Origin: Brachynemurus nebulosus
Taxonomy: Eukaryota > Arthropoda > Insecta > Neuroptera > Myrmeleontidae
Reading direction: 5' to 3'
DNA: 64,000 bases
Assembly: GCA_035578155.1 (NCBI GenBank)
Contig: JAPWDM010000003.1
Coordinates: 20,734,916-20,798,915, forward strand
A program made the translations under genes and the position numbers. Below the pieces are notes generated by a model. The model was not told the DNA's origin and did no database searches. It saw only the letters and a list, made by a program, of their open reading frames with translations. Each line of letters opens with the position of its first letter. Position 1 is the stretch's first letter. Shown here piece after piece: positions 63,163-64,000 of the stretch.

Positions 63163-64000
63163 TTTATGAGAACCCTTGGAAAATATAATATGATTTCCAT
63201 TAAAAAAAAAATCAATTATAGTTTGTAGCGACAAGTTATTTAAAAAATTTGTTACCACATTGAAAATCGAATTTTCACTTGTTCTGCTAGACGAAATTCG
63301 ATAAGTTACCAAATATTTAATTTTTCAAAATATCTAGTAATCTATTAATTTTTTATGCAAACACCAAAAGAGTCGATCTAAATAGTAGTCTTAATAAAAA
63401 CACCCTATATATACCTATTACTCATTTTTTTTTTTTTTTAATAATAAATTCTGTTTAACATTACACAAATTTTAAATGTAACAGATGTAATTTATGAAAA
63501 GATAGACACAGGAAGATAATTTATCGATTTGATAAAACATTTTTTTTTTGTAAATATAAAATACATGTATTCATTAAACTTAATTATCTATTCACGTGCA
63601 GCTTATTGGTGAAGGTACAGTTAAAAAGTGATGACTCTTGATAAAATTCACAAAAAAAAATTGCTTATCTACTAATAAATTTTTGTTCACTTTTGCAGAA
63701 TTTGATCAATCATAGGTCGGTGTTTTTACCAGAATAGTTTAAAAGAAAAAAGAAAGAGAGGGAATATATCTCAGTGAATAATGTGAATAATATCGTTTAT
63801 GTGTGCTAAAATTTATAAACTATCGATCTTCATTAAATTCTTATTTTGTACGTCATTAATGTCCCTCTCATATTTAAAGTCCATATAATTTTCCCAGAGA
63901 ATTAATTTGAAAAACAAGAGGGGGTAGTTGGTACATTGATTTATTAATATAATTTCGAGAAGTTCATAGATTTGTAAATTTGGTTTTAGCAGCAATATTT
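63163..64000. other. Unassigned A+T-rich sequence to window end
   Basis: No genes or element ends were recognised. Confidence 0.5.

Overview
This is a 64 kb stretch of very A+T-rich animal DNA. It is almost certainly from an arthropod, most likely an insect. The basis is its transposon content: Helitron and Helentron-like HINE elements carrying (TA)n tracts, piggyBac-type TTAA MITEs, hAT MITEs, TA-target MITEs and a LINE with an AAT-type tail. The species cannot be named from the sequence. I find no intact cellular protein gene, rRNA or tRNA gene. The longest open frames are mostly read-through of (TA)n microsatellites (Ile-Tyr repeats) or chance frames. The only protein signals I can defend are two relics: the C-terminal end of a LINE-type ORF (52.3-53.0 kb, with a second copy of its last codons near 54.6 kb) and the start of a BED-finger hAT transposase (57.06-57.25 kb).

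Layout. 1-5.3 kb: end of a repeat-rich HINE, a 0.2 kb stem-loop repeat, a 529 bp foldback, a minus-strand HINE and two diverged ~560 bp tandem units. 5.3-11.4 kb: two foldbacks, two hAT MITEs and a TA-target MITE sitting inside a 255 bp tandem repeat. 13.3-18.6 kb: a putative ~1.85 kb element with many copies of a CCGTCA motif, two long (TA)n tracts, two piggyBac MITEs 223 bp apart and an 800 bp CACGG-ended MITE. 18.6-24.4 kb: a ~1.65 kb HINE split by a second HINE of 4.1 kb that itself holds Helitron debris. 24.8-32.9 kb: a second CACGG MITE, a hAT MITE, a minus-strand HINE, a foldback, and an unsplit inverted copy of the 1.65 kb HINE that acts as the empty-site reference. 35.2-36.2 kb: a hAT-ended element whose core is a tandem, mirrored array with a heat-shock-element consensus in each ~100 bp unit. 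36.4-43 kb: another foldback and a heavily nested HINE. 44-51.7 kb: a 33/66 bp minisatellite, a 1 kb TIR element, a long featureless stretch, a hAT MITE and a compact HINE. 52.3-64 kb: two LINE 3' ends (one capped by a perfect snapback), two Helitrons joined head to tail, a possible promoter/first exon, two larger hAT elements and more HINE debris.

The region behaves as a transposon landing zone, either a gene desert or a large intron. Elements insert into one another, and several carry intact target-site duplications or can be compared with an empty site in the same window. Boundaries and families were read by eye. Superfamily names rest on termini, target-site duplications and known structural rules, not on database searches.
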